Shown: in pieces, positions 52,050 through 62,077 of the stretch
Position numbering within the stretch: the first letter of the stretch is position 1
Layout of the letters: each line of letters opens with the position of its first letter
Origin: an uncultured Lachnospiraceae bacterium
GTDB taxonomy: Bacteria; Bacillota; Clostridia; Lachnospirales; Lachnospiraceae
Direction of reading: 5' to 3'
DNA: 64,000 nucleotides
Assembly (NCBI GenBank): GCA_947625205.1
Contig: CANQNN010000005.1
Span: 62,001 to 126,000 of the forward strand
Translations under genes and position numbers: made by a program
The notes under the pieces: model-generated
The model's database searches: none
Told to the model about the DNA's origin: nothing
The model's input: only the letters and a program-made list of their open reading frames with translations

Positions 52050-53168
52050 ATGGAAAAAGCAAACGTATATTTTACAAGTTTTAAAGCCACGGAGCACGAG
52101 AATCTTTTACAGAAGCTTCATCGTCTGATGAAAACGGCGGGATTTGAGCAGATCGATTTTACGGATAAGTATGCCGCTATCAAGATCCATTTCGGCGAGT
52201 ACGGCAACCTCGCCTTCCTGCGCCCGAATTATGCAAGAGTGGTGGCGGATTATGTGAAGGAACTTGGAGGCAAACCTTTTCTGACGGACTGCAACACGCT
52301 CTATGTGGGTACAAGGAAAAACGCACTCGACCATTTGGAAACGGCATATGTGAATGGCTTTTCTCCTTATCAGACGGGTTGCCATGTCATTATCGCCGAC
52401 GGCTTAAAGGGAACGGATGAAGCCATTGTCCCCATCGATGGTGAGTATGTGAAGGAAGCCCGGATCGGACAGGCGATCATGGACGCCGACATTATCATAT
52501 CGCTGACCCATTTTAAAGGTCATGAGATGGCGGGATTTGGCGGCGCGCTTAAGAATCTCGGCATGGGATGCGGTTCCAGAGCGGGAAAGATGGAGCAGCA
52601 CTGCGACGGCAAACCGAGCGTTGACGAATCGCTGTGTATAGGATGCGGTTCCTGTGACAGAATATGCGCGCACGGCGCGCCTGTGATCGAGAATAGAAAA
52701 GCGCATATTGACCATAATAAATGTGTGGGGTGCGGTCGTTGTCTTGCGGTATGTCCCAAAGACGCGATCGCAGCCGACTATAACGACTCTATTGCGATGC
52801 TCAATTATAAAATGGCGGAGTATTGTCTGGCGGTCTGCAAGGATCGGCCGTGTTTTCATATATCGCTGATATGTGATGTGTCACCCAACTGTGACTGCCA
52901 TTCGGAGAATGATATTCCGATCATTCCCGACGTCGGTATGCTGGCGTCCTTTGATCCGGTAGCTTTGGATCAGGCGTGCGCCGATCTGTGTAATCAGATG
53001 ACGCCCGTGGAGAGCAGCGTGCTAGGAGAAAATATCAAGACGCTCGGCAATGAAGAGGAGCACGACCATTTCCATATGACACATCCGGATACGGAGTGGA
53101 AGAGCTGTATCGCCCACGCGATGAAGATTGGTCTGGGAACGAATGAATACGAACTGATCAGGATATAG
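52050..53168 (+). CDS. DUF362 domain protein with two 4Fe-4S clusters
   Basis: 372 residues. The N-terminal DUF362 domain (about 5-180, with IKIHFGEYGNLAFLRPNYAR, FLTDCNTLYVGTRKNA and ISLTHFKGHEMAGFGGALKN) is followed by a two-cluster ferredoxin insert: CIGCGSCDRIC from C196 and CVGCGRCLAVCPKDAI from C225. A C-terminal DUF362 part follows. Probably an electron-transfer or reductase-type cytosolic protein common in anaerobes. Partner unknown. It ends 4 bp before the aminopeptidase gene. Confidence 0.9.
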   Translation: MEKANVYFTSFKATEHENLLQKLHRLMKTAGFEQIDFTDKYAAIKIHFGEYGNLAFLRPNYARVVADYVKELGGKPFLTDCNTLYVGTRKNALDHLETAYVNGFSPYQTGCHVIIADGLKGTDEAIVPIDGEYVKEARIGQAIMDADIIISLTHFKGHEMAGFGGALKNLGMGCGSRAGKMEQHCDGKPSVDESLCIGCGSCDRICAHGAPVIENRKAHIDHNKCVGCGRCLAVCPKDAIAADYNDSIAMLNYKMAEYCLAVCKDRPCFHISLICDVSPNCDCHSENDIPIIPDVGMLASFDPVALDQACADLCNQMTPVESSVLGENIKTLGNEEEHDHFHMTHPDTEWKSCIAHAMKIGLGTNEYELIRI

Positions 53169-53172
53169 GACT

Positions 53173-54981
53173 ATGAATGTTGACGATAAGCTGAATGCGC
53201 TGCGCGCCTGTATGAAGGACAGAAGGCTTTCCGCGTACATTATTCCCACAGAGGACTTTCACGGCTCGGAATATGTGGGAGAATATTTTAAAACAAGAGA
53301 GTATATGTCGGGTTTTACCGGATCGGCAGGCGTTCTTGCAGTACTCGCGGACCGTGCGGCGCTGTGGACAGACGGCAGATATTTTATTCAGGCGGCGCAG
53401 CAGCTTGCGGGCAGCTCCATAGAGCTCATGCGTTCGGGGCAGCCCGGAGTGCCTAAGATCGCAGAATACCTTCGTGATCATCTGGAAGCGGGAAGTGCGA
53501 TCGGTTTCGACGGGCGTACCGTTACCACGCAGTTTGTGAAAAAGCTTGCAGAGAAGACGGATGAAAAGAGGATCGTCTTGTCAGACAGCGGGGACCTGGT
53601 GGACAATATATGGCAGGGACGTCCGCCTATCTCTAAGGAGCCTGTATGGGAACTGGATGAAAAGTATACAGGAAAGAGCAGGGCGGAGAAGCTGCAAAAC
53701 GTACGGGAGCAGATGCACACGGAGGGCGCTGACATATTGCTTCTTACCGCTCTTGACGAGATCGCGTGGCTGCTTGATCTGCGGGGCAATGACGTACGGT
53801 ATACGCCGGTTTTTCTTGCATATATGCTGGTGACTGAAAAGCAGGCGCAGCTTTTTATCCACGAAGAGATCCTGTCAGGAGAGATCCGGGTGAAGCTGGA
53901 AGCGGACGGGATCACCGTTAAGCCTTATGACACGGTAGAACAGACCCTGAAGGGTATTCTCAATGGCAGGAAAATATGGGTTGACAGCGGACAGGTCAGT
54001 TATAGACTGTTGGAAAGCCTGTCGGCGCAGACTGTGAGGATAGATAAGACCAGTCCCATTGTACTGATGAAGGCTGTGAAGACGCCGCAGGAGACAGAGC
54101 ATATACGCAACGCCCATGTAAAGGACGGCGTGGCCGTGACCAGATTTATGCGCTGGCTGAAAACTTCCGTCGGTAAAGAAAAGATTACGGAGTTAAGCGC
54201 GGCCGGGAAACTGGAAGCGTTCCGCAGACAGGAGGAAGGGTATCTCGGACCGAGCTTTGCGCCGATCATTGCTTACGGCGCGCACGGAGCGATCGTACAT
54301 TATGAACCGGCAAAAGAAACGGATACAGTGATGTCGGAGGGAAGCCTGTGTCTAGCGGATACAGGCGGACATTACACGGAGGGCACGACTGACGTGACGC
54401 GGACATTCGTGCTGGGAACGGTGCCCGAGGAAGAGAAGCGGTATTACACGATAGCGCTTCGCGGGCATCTGGCGCTTGGCGCGGCAAAGTTTATGCACGG
54501 CGTCTGCGGACAGAACCTGGACGTACTGGCAAGAGGTCCTTTGTGGGAGAACGGTCTGGACTATAACCACGGAACGGGGCACGGCGTGGGATATCTGCTC
54601 AGCGTACACGAGGGCCCCCAGAGATTTCACTGGCGTATCGCACAGGATGCGCAGACGACGCCTCTGGAGGAGGGCATGGTGATCTCCAATGAGCCGGGAA
54701 TTTATCTGGAGGGGCGTTTCGGGATCCGGCATGAGAATCTGATGCTCTGCCGGAAAGGAGAGCAGAATGAGTACGGACAGTTTATGTATCTGGAACCGCT
54801 GACAATGGTTCCTTTTGACAGAGATGGCATTCTCCCGGAGCTGATGTCGGAGAGAGAACTGGATCTGCTGAACGGCTATCACAGGAGAGTGTATGAGACG
54901 CTGTCGCCCTATTTTGAGGGAGAAGAACTGGAGTGGCTTAAGGAAGCAACTGCCGGGATTTCCGCCGATCGAAAGCCGTAA
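53173..54981 (+). CDS. Xaa-Pro aminopeptidase (aminopeptidase P, M24)
   Basis: 602 residues, the long form with two creatinase-like N-terminal domains (about 1-310) and a C-terminal pita-bread metallopeptidase. Ligands for the dinuclear metal site are visible: D in [20 protein letters not shown] in [18 protein letters not shown], and E in [19 protein letters not shown] and in the following YLEPLT region. It removes N-terminal residues before proline in the cytosol. ATG 53173 starts 4 bp after the DUF362 stop, so the genes form an operon. Confidence 0.95.
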   Translation: MNVDDKLNALRACMKDRRLSAYIIPTEDFHGSEYVGEYFKTREYMSGFTGSAGVLAVLADRAALWTDGRYFIQAAQQLAGSSIELMRSGQPGVPKIAEYLRDHLEAGSAIGFDGRTVTTQFVKKLAEKTDEKRIVLSDSGDLVDNIWQGRPPISKEPVWELDEKYTGKSRAEKLQNVREQMHTEGADILLLTALDEIAWLLDLRGNDVRYTPVFLAYMLVTEKQAQLFIHEEILSGEIRVKLEADGITVKPYDTVEQTLKGILNGRKIWVDSGQVSYRLLESLSAQTVRIDKTSPIVLMKAVKTPQETEHIRNAHVKDGVAVTRFMRWLKTSVGKEKITELSAAGKLEAFRRQEEGYLGPSFAPIIAYGAHGAIVHYEPAKETDTVMSEGSLCLADTGGHYTEGTTDVTRTFVLGTVPEEEKRYYTIALRGHLALGAAKFMHGVCGQNLDVLARGPLWENGLDYNHGTGHGVGYLLSVHEGPQRFHWRIAQDAQTTPLEEGMVISNEPGIYLEGRFGIRHENLMLCRKGEQNEYGQFMYLEPLTMVPFDRDGILPELMSERELDLLNGYHRRVYETLSPYFEGEELEWLKEATAGISADRKP

Positions 54982-55084
54982 ATGGCAAAGCGGGCGGGAT
55001 CCGGCGGCTGGATATAAAAAAAAACAAAAAATAATCGGATCAGCGGGTTTACAGGCTGGGTATATCCGAAAATGGAGGGAAATC

Positions 55085-55639
55085 ATGGCACAGACACAGA
55101 ACAAGAGTCCCTATGCGGGCACACAGACGGAGAAGAATCTTCAGGCGGCGATCGCGGGTGAATCCGTGGCAAGAAACAACTATACTTTTTTTGCATCCAA
55201 AGCGAAAAAAGAAGGGTTTGAGCAGATCGCGGCTATTTTTCTGGAGACGGCAGATAACGAGAAGGAACATGCCAAGTTATGGTATAAGGAGCTGTACGGC
55301 ATCGGCAGCACGGCAGAGAATCTTGCGGCTGCGGCAGACGGCGAGAACTACGAGTGGACGGATATGTATGCAGGCTTTGCAGAGACGGCGGAGAAAGAAG
55401 GCTTTCACGAGCTTGCAGAAAAATTCCGCGGGGTTGCCGCTATCGAGAAGCATCATGAGGAGCGTTACCGCGCACTCTTAAAGAATGTGGAGATGCAGGA
55501 AGTATTTAAAAAGAGCGAGGTTAAGGTGTGGGAGTGCCGTAACTGCGGCCATATCGTTGTGGGTACGCAGGCGCCCGAGATCTGCCCCGTATGTGCGCAT
55601 CCCCAGGCATACTTTGAGATCTGCGCTGAGAATTATTGA
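55085..55639 (+). CDS. rbr: Rubrerythrin
   Basis: A non-haem iron peroxidase that protects anaerobes from H2O2. 184 residues from ATG 55085 (SD GGAGGG). The ferritin-like diiron domain has [35 protein letters not shown] and [12 protein letters not shown] ligand helices. A C-terminal rubredoxin domain carries [10 protein letters not shown] and [12 protein letters not shown]. It is probably reduced by a separate NADH:rubredoxin oxidoreductase not seen here. Confidence 0.96.
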   Translation: MAQTQNKSPYAGTQTEKNLQAAIAGESVARNNYTFFASKAKKEGFEQIAAIFLETADNEKEHAKLWYKELYGIGSTAENLAAAADGENYEWTDMYAGFAETAEKEGFHELAEKFRGVAAIEKHHEERYRALLKNVEMQEVFKKSEVKVWECRNCGHIVVGTQAPEICPVCAHPQAYFEICAENY

Positions 55640-55669
55640 TTATAAATATGCGCTTATTTATGCTGTCTC

Positions 55670-55720
55670 AATAATGTTGTTTTAATAATGTTGTTTTAAT
55701 AATGCTGTTTTAATAATGCC
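55670..55720 (+). repeat. 14-bp tandem repeat after rubrerythrin
   Basis: Three units of AATAATGTTGTTTT (the third with one C) and a partial fourth, starting at 55670. AT-rich, of no evident function. The stretch 55640-55850 otherwise holds nothing recognisable. Confidence 0.8.
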
Positions 55721-55850
55721 ATGTATTGCACATTCGCGTGTATAAAATATCTTTGTATACACATACTGTTTCTATCTGACAAAACAGAGAAGCGGGCCTG
55801 AAGCGTGAGCGGATTCATGGACAAGGCAGACGCTTCGGAATGGAGGAAAC

Positions 55851-56285
55851 ATGGTAGAACAGGATACGATCAGGCTGCTTCGGGAGTGCGATGCGGGCGT
55901 AAAGATGGGAGTTGCGTCTATCGATGATGTTCTGGAATATGTGGATAATGAGGAATTTAAGAAACTCCTGATCCACTGTAAAGATGAACATATCGAACTG
56001 AATGACAAGGTGCAGGCTCTCCTGGAGGAATATCACGATGATGGGAAAAATCCCAATCCGATGGCAAAGGGCATGTCGTGGATGAAGACTAACATGAAGC
56101 TTGTCATGCACGAATCCGATCAGACCATAGCAGACCTAATGACGGACGGATGCAACATGGGCGTGAAGTCGCTCCATAAGTATCTGAACCAGTATAAGGC
56201 TGCTGATGAAAAATCCAAGGATATTGCGAAAAAGCTCATCAATATCGAGGAAAAGCTGACGGTGGATATACGGGGATATCTGTAA
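55851..56285 (+). CDS. Small four-helix protein of unknown function, copy B
   Basis: 144 residues, a paralogue of the 34759 product with the same length and helix layout (GVASIDDVLEYVDNEEF; HIELNDKVQALLEEY; VMHESDQTIADLMTDGCNMG; KKLINIEEKLTVDIRGYL). SD GGAGG precedes ATG 55851. Its place between rubrerythrin and a hybrid kinase gives no firm clue to function. A ferritin-like bundle remains possible, but canonical iron ligands are not obvious. Confidence 0.75.
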   Translation: MVEQDTIRLLRECDAGVKMGVASIDDVLEYVDNEEFKKLLIHCKDEHIELNDKVQALLEEYHDDGKNPNPMAKGMSWMKTNMKLVMHESDQTIADLMTDGCNMGVKSLHKYLNQYKAADEKSKDIAKKLINIEEKLTVDIRGYL

Positions 56286-56324
56286 CGGTTTGTTACAAAA
56301 AATTTATTAGAAAAGGTTTATTAG

Positions 56325-56372
56325 AAAACGGCTGTTTTGCACAGGTAATGTTAATGTGCAAAGCAGCCGTTT
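56325..56372 (+). terminator. Hairpin, probable terminator
   Basis: The outer stem AAACGGCTG/CAGCCGTTT and inner stem TTGCACA/GTGCAA form one long hairpin ~40 bp after the copy B stop. The T run is weak. Confidence 0.65.
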
Positions 56373-56526
56373 GTCATAACGGTTATCATGCATAGGGCGG
56401 CGGTAAGACAGGCATAGAGAATAATGACATGCCTGCTATAATCAGACAAAAAGAAACATATTTTGGGAACTGCATAATATATATATAAGGAGAGATAGTA
56501 TACAGGCTGCCAAAGGGTGATAACGC

Positions 56527-59133
56527 ATGGGCAACAACACAACGCAGAAAAAACGTGTTAAGAAAGATAAAAGTCTGACTGCCACAGGCGTGGTGATCAT
56601 TATTATTGTCGGACTTCTGCTGACTGGGTATTTCAGTATCAACGCTGTACTGAAAGCACAGTCCTTAAGCCGTCTGGAGGAAGGGGCCGATACAGTTATA
56701 GCGGAGGTGTCCGCCAAGCTGGAGCGGGACAGCCGTATTCTCAATGCCACGGCAGATATCATCTCACAGGCCAACAACTTTGACATAAACGCCACGCTGG
56801 CGGTGATGGAGAATGTTTCGCCCCTTCTTGAGACTATGCAGGTGCGCGTACTCATGCCTGACGACCGCATTCTGTTATCTAACGGCAATATCACTGATGC
56901 CGCAGATAACAGGGAAATATCTTTTGCGGAGGAAGCGCCTTTGGGAGAGCATGTTTCCAACAGGACTTATGGCGTTTCGAGCGGAGCGCCTGTTTTGCGC
57001 CATTATGTTCCGATTATTCAGGACGGAAAAGTCGCCGCACTACTCTATGGCGTAACCGAGCTTGAGGATCTGCATGAGAGTCTGAATATCGGTAACATAT
57101 ATAACGCCAGCGCCAACGTCTACATCGTGGATACCAAAAGCGGGGATTTTATTCTGGATACAAAGCATGAGGAACTGGGCAATATCGTGGATTTTTCTTC
57201 GGAAGTGTCTCCGCATGAGACAAAAGGCGGCATGAGCTGGGAAGAGCATACGCAGGATATGCTCAGTCTGGGCACCGGTTATGTAGTGTTCCGAACGAAT
57301 GACGGCAGCGGATGGCAGTATATGTATTATGCTCCGGCGAATATCAATCAATGGGCTATTGCGGTACAGGTCCCTGAGAAAGAGGCGTTTATAAGTGTAT
57401 ATGCGGTCCGGCGCGTCTGCATTTATATGGCTGTATTTATGGCGATCGTTATAATCATATATTACCTGATTATCCGCAGCAATGCGAAACAGTTGATGGA
57501 CAGGGCGGTAGAGCAGGCGGTGCTGACTGCCAAACTGCACAAAGCGGAGGCGGCGGACAAGGCGAAAAGCGTGTTCCTGTCCAATATGTCACATGATATC
57601 CGCACACCGATGAATGCAATTATCGGGTTTACCACGCTGGCACAGACGAATCTGGATAACAGGGAGCGACTGCAGGAGTATCTGAAGAAGATTCTGTCTT
57701 CCAGCAATCATCTGTTGTCTTTGATCAATGATATTCTTGATATGAGCCGCATTGAATCCGGCAAGCTTAACATAGACGAAAAGCCCTGTTCTATCTCCGA
57801 TATTTTCCGGGATATGCGCAATATTATCCAGACGCAGATGAGCTCTAAGAATCTTAACTTTTTCATGGATTCCATAGACGTTGCGGACGAGGATATCTAT
57901 TGTGACAAGCTGCATGTCAACCAGGTGCTGCTCAATTTGCTTTCCAATGCGATCAAGTTTACACCCGCGGGCGGAACGGTTGCGCTGACGATCCGGCAGA
58001 AACCGCAGGCGCCGGAAGGATACGGCTCATATGAGATCAGTGTTAGGGATACGGGTATCGGCATGAGCAAAGAATTTATCGGTCACATCTTCGAACCCTT
58101 TGAGCGTGAGCGCAACACAACGGCAAGCGGCATTCAGGGCACGGGGCTTGGAATGGCGATTACGAAGAATATCGTGGATACTATGGGCGGTACGATTGAA
58201 GTGCATTCAGAGCAGGGAAAAGGGACAGAATTCATCATTCATCTTGATTTCCGCCTGCAGTCCAAGATGAAAAAAGTGTGGGCGGAGCCGGAGCTGCAAG
58301 GGATGCACGCGCTGGTGGTGGACGATAATTTCGACACATGCGACAGTGTTACGAAGATGCTGCGGCAGATCGGCATGCGTTCCGAGTGGGCGCTGCACGG
58401 CAGAGAGGCCGTTCTGCACGTAAAACAGGCGTACGAGCTGGGCGATGAGTACCAGGTATATATTATTGACTGGTTTTTACCCGACTTAAGCGGTCTGGAG
58501 GTGGTGCGTCAGATCCGTGCCATTGTGGGAGAAAATGTGCCGATCATCATTGTCACAGCCTATGACTGGGCAGCGTTTGAGGACGAGGCGCGGGCTGCTG
58601 GCGTGACGGCATTCTGCAATAAACCGATCTTCCTTTCGGAACTTCGTGACGTTCTGGCTGCGGCTGCAAACAATACGCTTACAGAGCGGAAACCGAACGT
58701 GGTTCCGGATGTTTCCGCACAGCTTAAGGGAAAGCGTCTGCTGCTGGCGGAGGATAATGAACTGAACCGGGAGATCGCGGAAGAACTGCTTGCGGAAAGC
58801 GGTTTTGTTGTGGAAACGGCGGAAGACGGCGTCGTCGCGATAGATAAATTGAAAAACGCAAAGCCGGGTTATTATGATCTGGTCCTGATGGATATTCAGA
58901 TGCCGAAGATGAACGGTTACGAGGCGGCCAGGGCTATCCGCGCGCTGAACGATCCGGCGCTGGCAGATATCCCCATCATCGCCATGACAGCGAACGCTTT
59001 TGAAGAAGACAGACGGCTTGCGCTTGCGAGCGGAATGAATGCGCATATCGCCAAACCAATCAATATGGAGAAGCTGGTCGAGGTGATCACGGATACTCTG
59101 GCGCAGAAGCGCGACAAGAAGCGTATCGGATGA
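56527..59133 (+). CDS. Hybrid sensor histidine kinase with two receiver domains
   Basis: 868 residues. Transmembrane helices (about 18-38 and 296-315) flank a ~255-residue extracytoplasmic Cache-like sensor domain. HisKA has H356 in NMSHDIRTPMNA, and HATPase_c carries NLLSNAIKFTPAG and GTGLGMAI. Two receiver domains follow with phospho-acceptors D648 and D789. Such complex kinases in clostridia usually feed a phosphorelay; no HPt or output protein is encoded nearby. ATG 56527 lacks a close strong SD (GGTGATAACGC upstream). Confidence 0.93.
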   Translation: MGNNTTQKKRVKKDKSLTATGVVIIIIVGLLLTGYFSINAVLKAQSLSRLEEGADTVIAEVSAKLERDSRILNATADIISQANNFDINATLAVMENVSPLLETMQVRVLMPDDRILLSNGNITDAADNREISFAEEAPLGEHVSNRTYGVSSGAPVLRHYVPIIQDGKVAALLYGVTELEDLHESLNIGNIYNASANVYIVDTKSGDFILDTKHEELGNIVDFSSEVSPHETKGGMSWEEHTQDMLSLGTGYVVFRTNDGSGWQYMYYAPANINQWAIAVQVPEKEAFISVYAVRRVCIYMAVFMAIVIIIYYLIIRSNAKQLMDRAVEQAVLTAKLHKAEAADKAKSVFLSNMSHDIRTPMNAIIGFTTLAQTNLDNRERLQEYLKKILSSSNHLLSLINDILDMSRIESGKLNIDEKPCSISDIFRDMRNIIQTQMSSKNLNFFMDSIDVADEDIYCDKLHVNQVLLNLLSNAIKFTPAGGTVALTIRQKPQAPEGYGSYEISVRDTGIGMSKEFIGHIFEPFERERNTTASGIQGTGLGMAITKNIVDTMGGTIEVHSEQGKGTEFIIHLDFRLQSKMKKVWAEPELQGMHALVVDDNFDTCDSVTKMLRQIGMRSEWALHGREAVLHVKQAYELGDEYQVYIIDWFLPDLSGLEVVRQIRAIVGENVPIIIVTAYDWAAFEDEARAAGVTAFCNKPIFLSELRDVLAAAANNTLTERKPNVVPDVSAQLKGKRLLLAEDNELNREIAEELLAESGFVVETAEDGVVAIDKLKNAKPGYYDLVLMDIQMPKMNGYEAARAIRALNDPALADIPIIAMTANAFEEDRRLALASGMNAHIAKPINMEKLVEVITDTLAQKRDKKRIG

Positions 59134-59340
59134 TTGCGCAAATCCATTGCGTTTGACCCGTATACACACGGGTATTACAAAGTGGCGGAGCGGGTGGGTG
59201 AAGCGTTCCGCGATGGCATGAAGCTGAACTAAGGACAGATTTTCCGTAACACATCTGACTGCTTATTCTTATACGGCATCGCCGAAGCACTTCTGTCGGA
59301 CATGCCTGTGCACGTAACGGCTCTGGACCCGGAACCCTGC
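59134..59340 (+). other. Possible decayed coding sequence after the kinase stop
   Basis: In the kinase frame the sequence after TGA stays open for 32 codons (SIAFDPYTHGYYKVAERVG region) to TAA 59230-59232, then again for ~36 plausible codons (GIAEALLSDMPVHVTALDPE region). No start or SD. It may be the relic of another gene or of a longer kinase tail. The family is not recognised. The rest of 59134-59466 holds the promoter at 59350. Confidence 0.35.
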
Positions 59341-59341
59341 A

Positions 59342-59378
59342 ATTATACATTGACATCAATATTAACAAAATGTATAAT
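59342..59378 (+). promoter_or_regulatory. Promoter and putative operator of the second BlaI/M56 pair
   Basis: A perfect -35 TTGACA (59350-59355), 17-bp spacer and perfect -10 TATAAT (59373-59378). A perfect 10-bp inverted repeat, ATTATACATT (59342-59351) and AATGTATAAT (59369-59378), covers both hexamers, with a second dyad ATGTAAACAT adjoining at 59377. A repressor bound here would block polymerase. BlaI is the obvious candidate, and the TACA/TGTA cores fit BlaI-type sites. Confidence 0.75.
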
Positions 59379-59466
59379 GTAAACATAAATGATAATGCAC
59401 ATAAGTGTATTCCGTTTATTCAATGGCAGATAAAAACGAGCGTAATGATTGGAAAGACGGGGCAGT

Positions 59467-59847
59467 ATGAAAAAATTATCAGATTCGGAATTTGAGATCA
59501 TGAAAGTTTTGTGGGAACGGGATGCACCCATGACTTCCAATGAAATACTGGCGGAGCTTAAGGGCAGGTATGACTGGAAGCTTGCGGCGTTAATGACTTT
59601 TCTTGCAAGGATGGCGGATAAGGGATATGTGCACTGCGACAGAAGCACGCGCACGAATTACTATTCTGCGCTTATTTCCCAAAAAGAGTATCAGGTACAG
59701 GAGAGCAGAAGCCTTTTGGAAAAGCTGTACGATAATTCTGCCGCAAAGATGATCGCACAGCTGTGTAAGGCGAATACCATTTCCCGGGAAGAGATCATCG
59801 AGTTGAGGGAATATCTGGATTCTCTGGAAGGAAGGGATGGAAAATGA
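59467..59847 (+). CDS. BlaI/MecI-family transcriptional repressor
   Basis: 126 residues from ATG 59467. The winged helix KKLSDSEFEIMKVLWERDAP is followed by SNEILAELKGRYDWKLAALMTFLARMADKGYV and C-terminal dimerisation helices (SREEIIELREYLDSLEG). The stop overlaps the M56 gene (ATGA). It resembles the 5361 product in layout but its operator has a different half-site, so the two modules are probably insulated from each other. Confidence 0.92.
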   Translation: MKKLSDSEFEIMKVLWERDAPMTSNEILAELKGRYDWKLAALMTFLARMADKGYVHCDRSTRTNYYSALISQKEYQVQESRSLLEKLYDNSAAKMIAQLCKANTISREEIIELREYLDSLEGRDGK

Positions 59848-62000
59848 GACAATTTATGATAGCTCTTTTTAATATTTCTGCCGTGGCCGGCGTGTGTATT
59901 TTTATCTTTCTTTTAGTCTTTTCATTGTGTGGGAAAAAATATGGGGCCCAATGCAGAAAGATCATATGGAGCCTGATCGCCGTCTGCTGTCTAGTACCCA
60001 TTCGCGTTCCTGACGCCTGGCCGGGATACCGTGTGGAGATCCCTGATGTGGTGATCAGGCGGGGTGTAACGGATCGCGCAGCGAGTGCAGTAAATACAGT
60101 CACACAGAGCGAACCGGTGGCGGAGTCTCAGCAGACAGCATCTGTCAAAAAGCCGGGAACCGGAAATTCTGCAGTATCCGGTGCAGCCGGGAAAGAGATC
60201 ACTGTCGCGGATGTCTTTTTTGCGCTCTGGATATGTGTCGGTGCGGCGCTTCTGCTTTACTATTCTGCCGATTATTGGAAACTGAAGGGAAAGATCAAAC
60301 AGGAGGGGTATGAATGTACAGACCCTGACATACGGACAATCTTGCAGGAAGAAGCCGGGCGGTATCAACTGAAAAGAACACCCCGGCTATGGATCCTGCG
60401 TGATTCTCCTATGGGTCCGTTTACGATAGGCGTACTGCAGAATACGATTGTCCTGCCTGACGATGTTTCGGACGAGCGGGATCTGCATTTTATTTTAAAG
60501 CACGAGCTGCTGCATTGCAAAAAGAAGGATATTTTATGGAAGCTGTTTTTCCTGTTTGTAAATATCGTCCATTGGTTCAACCCTCTGGTCTGGCTGTTTA
60601 GAAAGGCGGCAGAGCAGGATATTGAAATATGTTGTGATGAGGCGGTTGTATCAGGCGAGGGAAGAGCATACAGGGAACAATACAGTGATGTGATCATGTC
60701 CCAGGTCGCGAAGAGCAGCTGTAAATGGAATGCGGCTTCCACCGGATATGTGCAGGGAGTGAAGTTTATCAAGCGGAGATTCGACAGCATCATGAACGGC
60801 AGGAAAAAGAAAGGCGTTTTCCTGATCGCGGCAGCCTGTGTAACCCTGTTACTGGCCGGCAGCCTGATTCATATCCAAAACGGCGGAAAAGTTTATGCCG
60901 TAAAAAAAGTCCCGATCGACACCGGCATAGAGATCCGGGCAGACCTGGACGGAGACGGAACGGAGGATAGAGTGCTGGTAACAGACAATGTATCCGGCGA
61001 TTATGCGTTCACGCAAGTGCTTGCCAAATTTCAGAACGGCGATATTGCCCTGGTCAATTACCCGGATTACTGGGATTCTTATCTGGTCACCGGAGATCTG
61101 AACAACGATGGCCTGCCGGATATTGTTGTGAACAGGATCTCTACGGGGAGCACCTATGGAGGCGGGGTGACTTCCGTCTTGCATGTGGAAAAAAATGAGG
61201 CAGGAGAGCCTGTGCTGGTGGAGTATCCCAGCAACTTTATCCAGAATCCGGATCTGGAACTAAAGTGGGTAGGCTGGGAGGATTACGATGGGGAATATAT
61301 TCCCGATGATGATTACTCTACTGCTCAGCCCACCAGCTTTGATCCGGGAAATCTTGATTTTCATGGGATGGGAGCGAATATCTTTGAAAAAGACGGCAAA
61401 GTAATGCTGCGCTTTGTGGCCTATGTAGATTCATGGACGGAGAGCGTGAAGTGCATCGAGTGTTCCTATACGCCGGAGGGCTGGTACATTGAGGATATGC
61501 AGATGATCTACGATTATTGGGGAGGCGGCTGGGAGGTCAAACTCATGGGAGATCCTTACCTGCCGAATGCGGCGGTAGAAGACGATTCTGCAGATGCAGA
61601 TGCTGTATCTCAAGCTGTAATTACGGATGATGCGCAAAACAGTGGAGAAGCAGAAGAAAGCGAGGAAGTAAAAGAAAACGAGAAAGTGCAAAACCTGCGT
61701 CAGAGAATGGAGGATTTTTGTCAGGCTTATTTTCATGGGGACACGGAAACTGTAAAAGGGTTTTTATCTGCTTCTTACAGCAACGATATAGATGTGTACG
61801 GGAATCCGGCAGAAGCTGAAACTATAGATATGAGAGACATAACCGGACTGACAGGGATCAGCGGGCTGTCGGACACAGAGAAATATATCTTATCCAAGCC
61901 GTTTATTGCCCCGGGAGAAGATAGCTTGACGTATCTTTCCGTAACTTTTGTGTTCGAAAACGGTGAGTGGAAAGTAAGCTTCTATGGATTGGAAAAATAA
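59844..62000 (+). CDS. BlaR1-type M56 metallopeptidase with long extracytoplasmic domain
   Basis: 718 residues. About four N-terminal membrane helices and the zinc-protease motif HELLH at 220-224 (followed by VHWFNPLVWLFRKAAEQDIE and CCDEAV), then a transmembrane helix (~325-345). A ~370-residue outer part contains Asp-rich calcium-like loops (DLDGDGTEDRV, DLNNDGLPDIVV), an acidic linker (about 585-615) and a terminal NTF2-like segment ending KVSFYGLEK. There is no penicillin-binding motif set, so the ligand is not a beta-lactam by sequence. The last 29 bp recur exactly at 10302-10330. Confidence 0.87.
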   Translation: MRQFMIALFNISAVAGVCIFIFLLVFSLCGKKYGAQCRKIIWSLIAVCCLVPIRVPDAWPGYRVEIPDVVIRRGVTDRAASAVNTVTQSEPVAESQQTASVKKPGTGNSAVSGAAGKEITVADVFFALWICVGAALLLYYSADYWKLKGKIKQEGYECTDPDIRTILQEEAGRYQLKRTPRLWILRDSPMGPFTIGVLQNTIVLPDDVSDERDLHFILKHELLHCKKKDILWKLFFLFVNIVHWFNPLVWLFRKAAEQDIEICCDEAVVSGEGRAYREQYSDVIMSQVAKSSCKWNAASTGYVQGVKFIKRRFDSIMNGRKKKGVFLIAAACVTLLLAGSLIHIQNGGKVYAVKKVPIDTGIEIRADLDGDGTEDRVLVTDNVSGDYAFTQVLAKFQNGDIALVNYPDYWDSYLVTGDLNNDGLPDIVVNRISTGSTYGGGVTSVLHVEKNEAGEPVLVEYPSNFIQNPDLELKWVGWEDYDGEYIPDDDYSTAQPTSFDPGNLDFHGMGANIFEKDGKVMLRFVAYVDSWTESVKCIECSYTPEGWYIEDMQMIYDYWGGGWEVKLMGDPYLPNAAVEDDSADADAVSQAVITDDAQNSGEAEESEEVKENEKVQNLRQRMEDFCQAYFHGDTETVKGFLSASYSNDIDVYGNPAEAETIDMRDITGLTGISGLSDTEKYILSKPFIAPGEDSLTYLSVTFVFENGEWKVSFYGLEK

Positions 62001-62077
62001 ATGGAAGGGAAAATACAATGTGCAAACTGGCACATTTAACAACAAAATAAACGAAAGTATAAGGAGAAATTATATAC

